From an uncultured Verrucomicrobiota bacterium (GTDB taxonomy: Bacteria; Verrucomicrobiota; Verrucomicrobiia; Limisphaerales; UBA1096), in contig CAJXAU010000118.1 of NCBI GenBank assembly GCA_913050205.1, positions 1 to 5,952 on the forward strand: DNA of 5,952 nt, written 5' to 3'. The translations under genes and the position numbers were made by a program. The notes beneath the pieces were generated by a model, which had not been told where the DNA came from, made no database searches, and was given only the letters and a program-made list of their open reading frames with translations. Of this stretch, positions 5,062 to 5,952 are shown piece by piece. The first letter of the stretch is position 1; each line of letters starts with the position of its first letter.

Positions 5062-5952
5062 CTATTCCTCTGGAGTGGGTGGTTCGTCGGTATCAAATAG
5101 GGATGGGAGATAAATCTCACTGGAGAATAGTGACAGCCCTCCGTAGCCATTGATAAAGAAGCTGCTCGTATCTCCCGACAACTGCAACGCACAACGGTCA
5201 GCGATGTTAACCTCAGCTCCCAGCAAATCATCAGCCAAAATTAAAAACCCGGCTCCCACATTGGTCTCCGGGGTGTCGATCTCAACACTTCCTTCTAACC
5301 CGAACTCACTTGAGGCGCTCACAGCACTTTCCAACGATGGCAAATAGCCCTCCGCCGCTATCGCGATGTTACCTCCGTTTCCGTGGATGGCGTTGGCCAC
5401 GATTCCGCTTCTCTGCAGTACAAAAGTGTCCGGTGAGCGAACCTCGATGTTGCCTCCATCCTGTCCCGCCTCAGCGCTGATCCGGCTGTCGGTCAACATC
5501 ACGTTGCCGCTGCCCAGCAGGCGCACGCTCCCTCCATCGCCTGCGGCCGACGCGGTCAATTCACTGTCGATCAGGCTCACCTGGCCGTGGGTGGTTAGCC
5601 GGATGTCCCCGCCATCCGCTTGGCCGGCTGTCACAGAGATGCTTGACGCTTGGCCAAGCGTCATCCCGTTGGCCAAGCGCAAAGCCACGCTTCCGGCTGC
5701 CCCGGTGTGTGTGCCCTCGCTTTTGATCGCCCCGTTTTCCATGAGCAGATACCCGGCCTCGATGCTGATTTCACCCGCATTTCCCAGCCCCTTTGATGCC
5801 GTCGAGATGTAACCGCCGTCACGAAGCACAATGGACTCTGCGTTGATTCCCACGCGACCAGCTGTTCCGGCTGATGTCGAGTTGTCCTTGTTCTTGATCA
5901 AGGATGTTTCACTCAAAATCCTTGATTGATAGCCTCGGGCATCGGCCCCTTC
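5062..5952 (-). CDS. Filamentous-haemagglutinin-like exoprotein, C-terminal part
   Basis: The frame is open from the right edge to TAG at 5064-5062. TTG 5916 is an internal leucine codon, since the preceding codons (E-G-A-D-A-R-G-Y-Q-S-R-I) continue the same protein. About 296 residues are visible. They show 20-26-residue beta-helix repeats with the recurring D-G-G-x-[IV] corner: GQADGGDIRLTT, AAGDGGSVRLLG, AGQDGGNIEVRS, HGNGGNIAIAA, each followed by a [DQ][SR]x[IL] turn. The end has the terminal module I associate with large two-partner-secretion proteins of cyanobacteria: SSEFGLEGSVEIDTPE (VxIDTPE) then DRCALQLSGDTSSFFINGYG with one Cys. The missing N-terminus would hold a signal peptide and the TPS haemagglutination domain, and a TpsB (FhaC-like) transporter would be expected nearby upstream. 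Likely an adhesin or surface filament. An acidic Pro-rich tail (FDTDEPPTPEE) ends it. Two palindrome copies lie inside. Confidence 0.82.
   Translation of the reverse strand, partial: EGADARGYQSRILSETSLIKNKDNSTSAGTAGRVGINAESIVLRDGGYISTASKGLGNAGEISIEAGYLLMENGAIKSEGTHTGAAGSVALRLANGMTLGQASSISVTAGQADGGDIRLTTHGQVSLIDSELTASAAGDGGSVRLLGSGNVMLTDSRISAEAGQDGGNIEVRSPDTFVLQRSGIVANAIHGNGGNIAIAAEGYLPSLESAVSASSEFGLEGSVEIDTPETNVGAGFLILADDLLGAEVNIADRCALQLSGDTSSFFINGYGGLSLFSSEIYLPSLFDTDEPPTPEE
5645..5676. repeat. Pair of iterated palindromes in the exoprotein gene
   Basis: Copy A is the 18-bp perfect palindrome GACGCTTGGCCAAGCGTC at 5645-5662, encoding T-L-G-Q-A-S. Copy B has the core TTGGCCAA at 5669-5676 in GTTGGCCAAGCGC, encoding R-L-A-N-G. 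The cores are 19 bp apart centre to centre, much like the pair at 459/479. Confidence 0.88.

Noticed and set aside
4865..5113. Plus-strand 82-codon frame beginning in the second REP-like hairpin
   Set aside because: Its first codons are the translated REP sequence (RGQECP) and its end is antisense to the exoprotein gene; not a gene.
458..5676. CRISPR array or tandem repeat explanation for the repeated TTGGCCAA
   Set aside because: Spacing is irregular (19 to about 1130 bp), copies are short palindromes inside and outside genes, and no conserved longer repeat or spacers exist.

Overview
The window (moderately GC-rich by eye) looks like chromosomal DNA of a Gram-negative bacterium. I infer a member of the PVC group, probably Verrucomicrobiota. 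The reasons are a PQQ-type beta-propeller protein, a DUF151 bifunctional-nuclease protein, weak or absent Shine-Dalgarno sequences for most genes, and a surface exoprotein of the two-partner-secretion type. No 16S rRNA or other definitive marker is present, so the phylum is a guess.

Layout. Bases 3-470 (+) hold the C-terminal end of a PQQ-like beta-propeller protein. It converges on a compact five-gene minus-strand cluster. In transcription order this is a small lipoprotein (4672-4127), a serine beta-lactamase-like hydrolase with a signal peptide (4137-2953), the tRNA t6A-modifying enzyme TcdA (2925-2131), a DUF151 bifunctional-nuclease protein (2091-1636) and the DNA polymerase III delta subunit HolA (1616-495). 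Gaps run from an 11-bp overlap (or 1 bp, depending on the start) to 39 bp, so one transcript is likely. Upstream is a 389-bp non-coding interval (4673-5061) with a REP-like inverted doublet and two copies of an iterated palindrome. Beyond it, also on the minus strand, is the C-terminal part of a large filamentous-haemagglutinin-like exoprotein that runs off the right edge.

The most striking signal is not a gene. An 8-base palindrome, TTGGCCAA, occurs 12 times in under 6 kb, where chance predicts about 0.1. Nine copies extend to CTTGGCCAAG, and the best to 16-18 bp perfect palindromes (GCGCTTGGCCAAGCGC, GACGCTTGGCCAAGCGTC). Copies lie inside genes and between genes, in core genes and in the exoprotein. 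In genes they read mostly as L-A-K or L-G-Q-A. This behaves like a genome-wide highly iterated palindrome, comparable in style to cyanobacterial HIP1 but with a different sequence. I do not recognise it as a described element. Several half-decayed forms, notably CTTGGCCGG, occur as well, and two pairs are spaced about two helical turns apart.

How the genes work together: HolA (clamp loading), TcdA (tRNA modification) and the DUF151 protein are housekeeping or information-processing functions. The lipoprotein and the exported hydrolase act in the envelope and are tightly coupled to each other. No CRISPR array, tRNA, rRNA, integrase or complete insertion sequence was seen.
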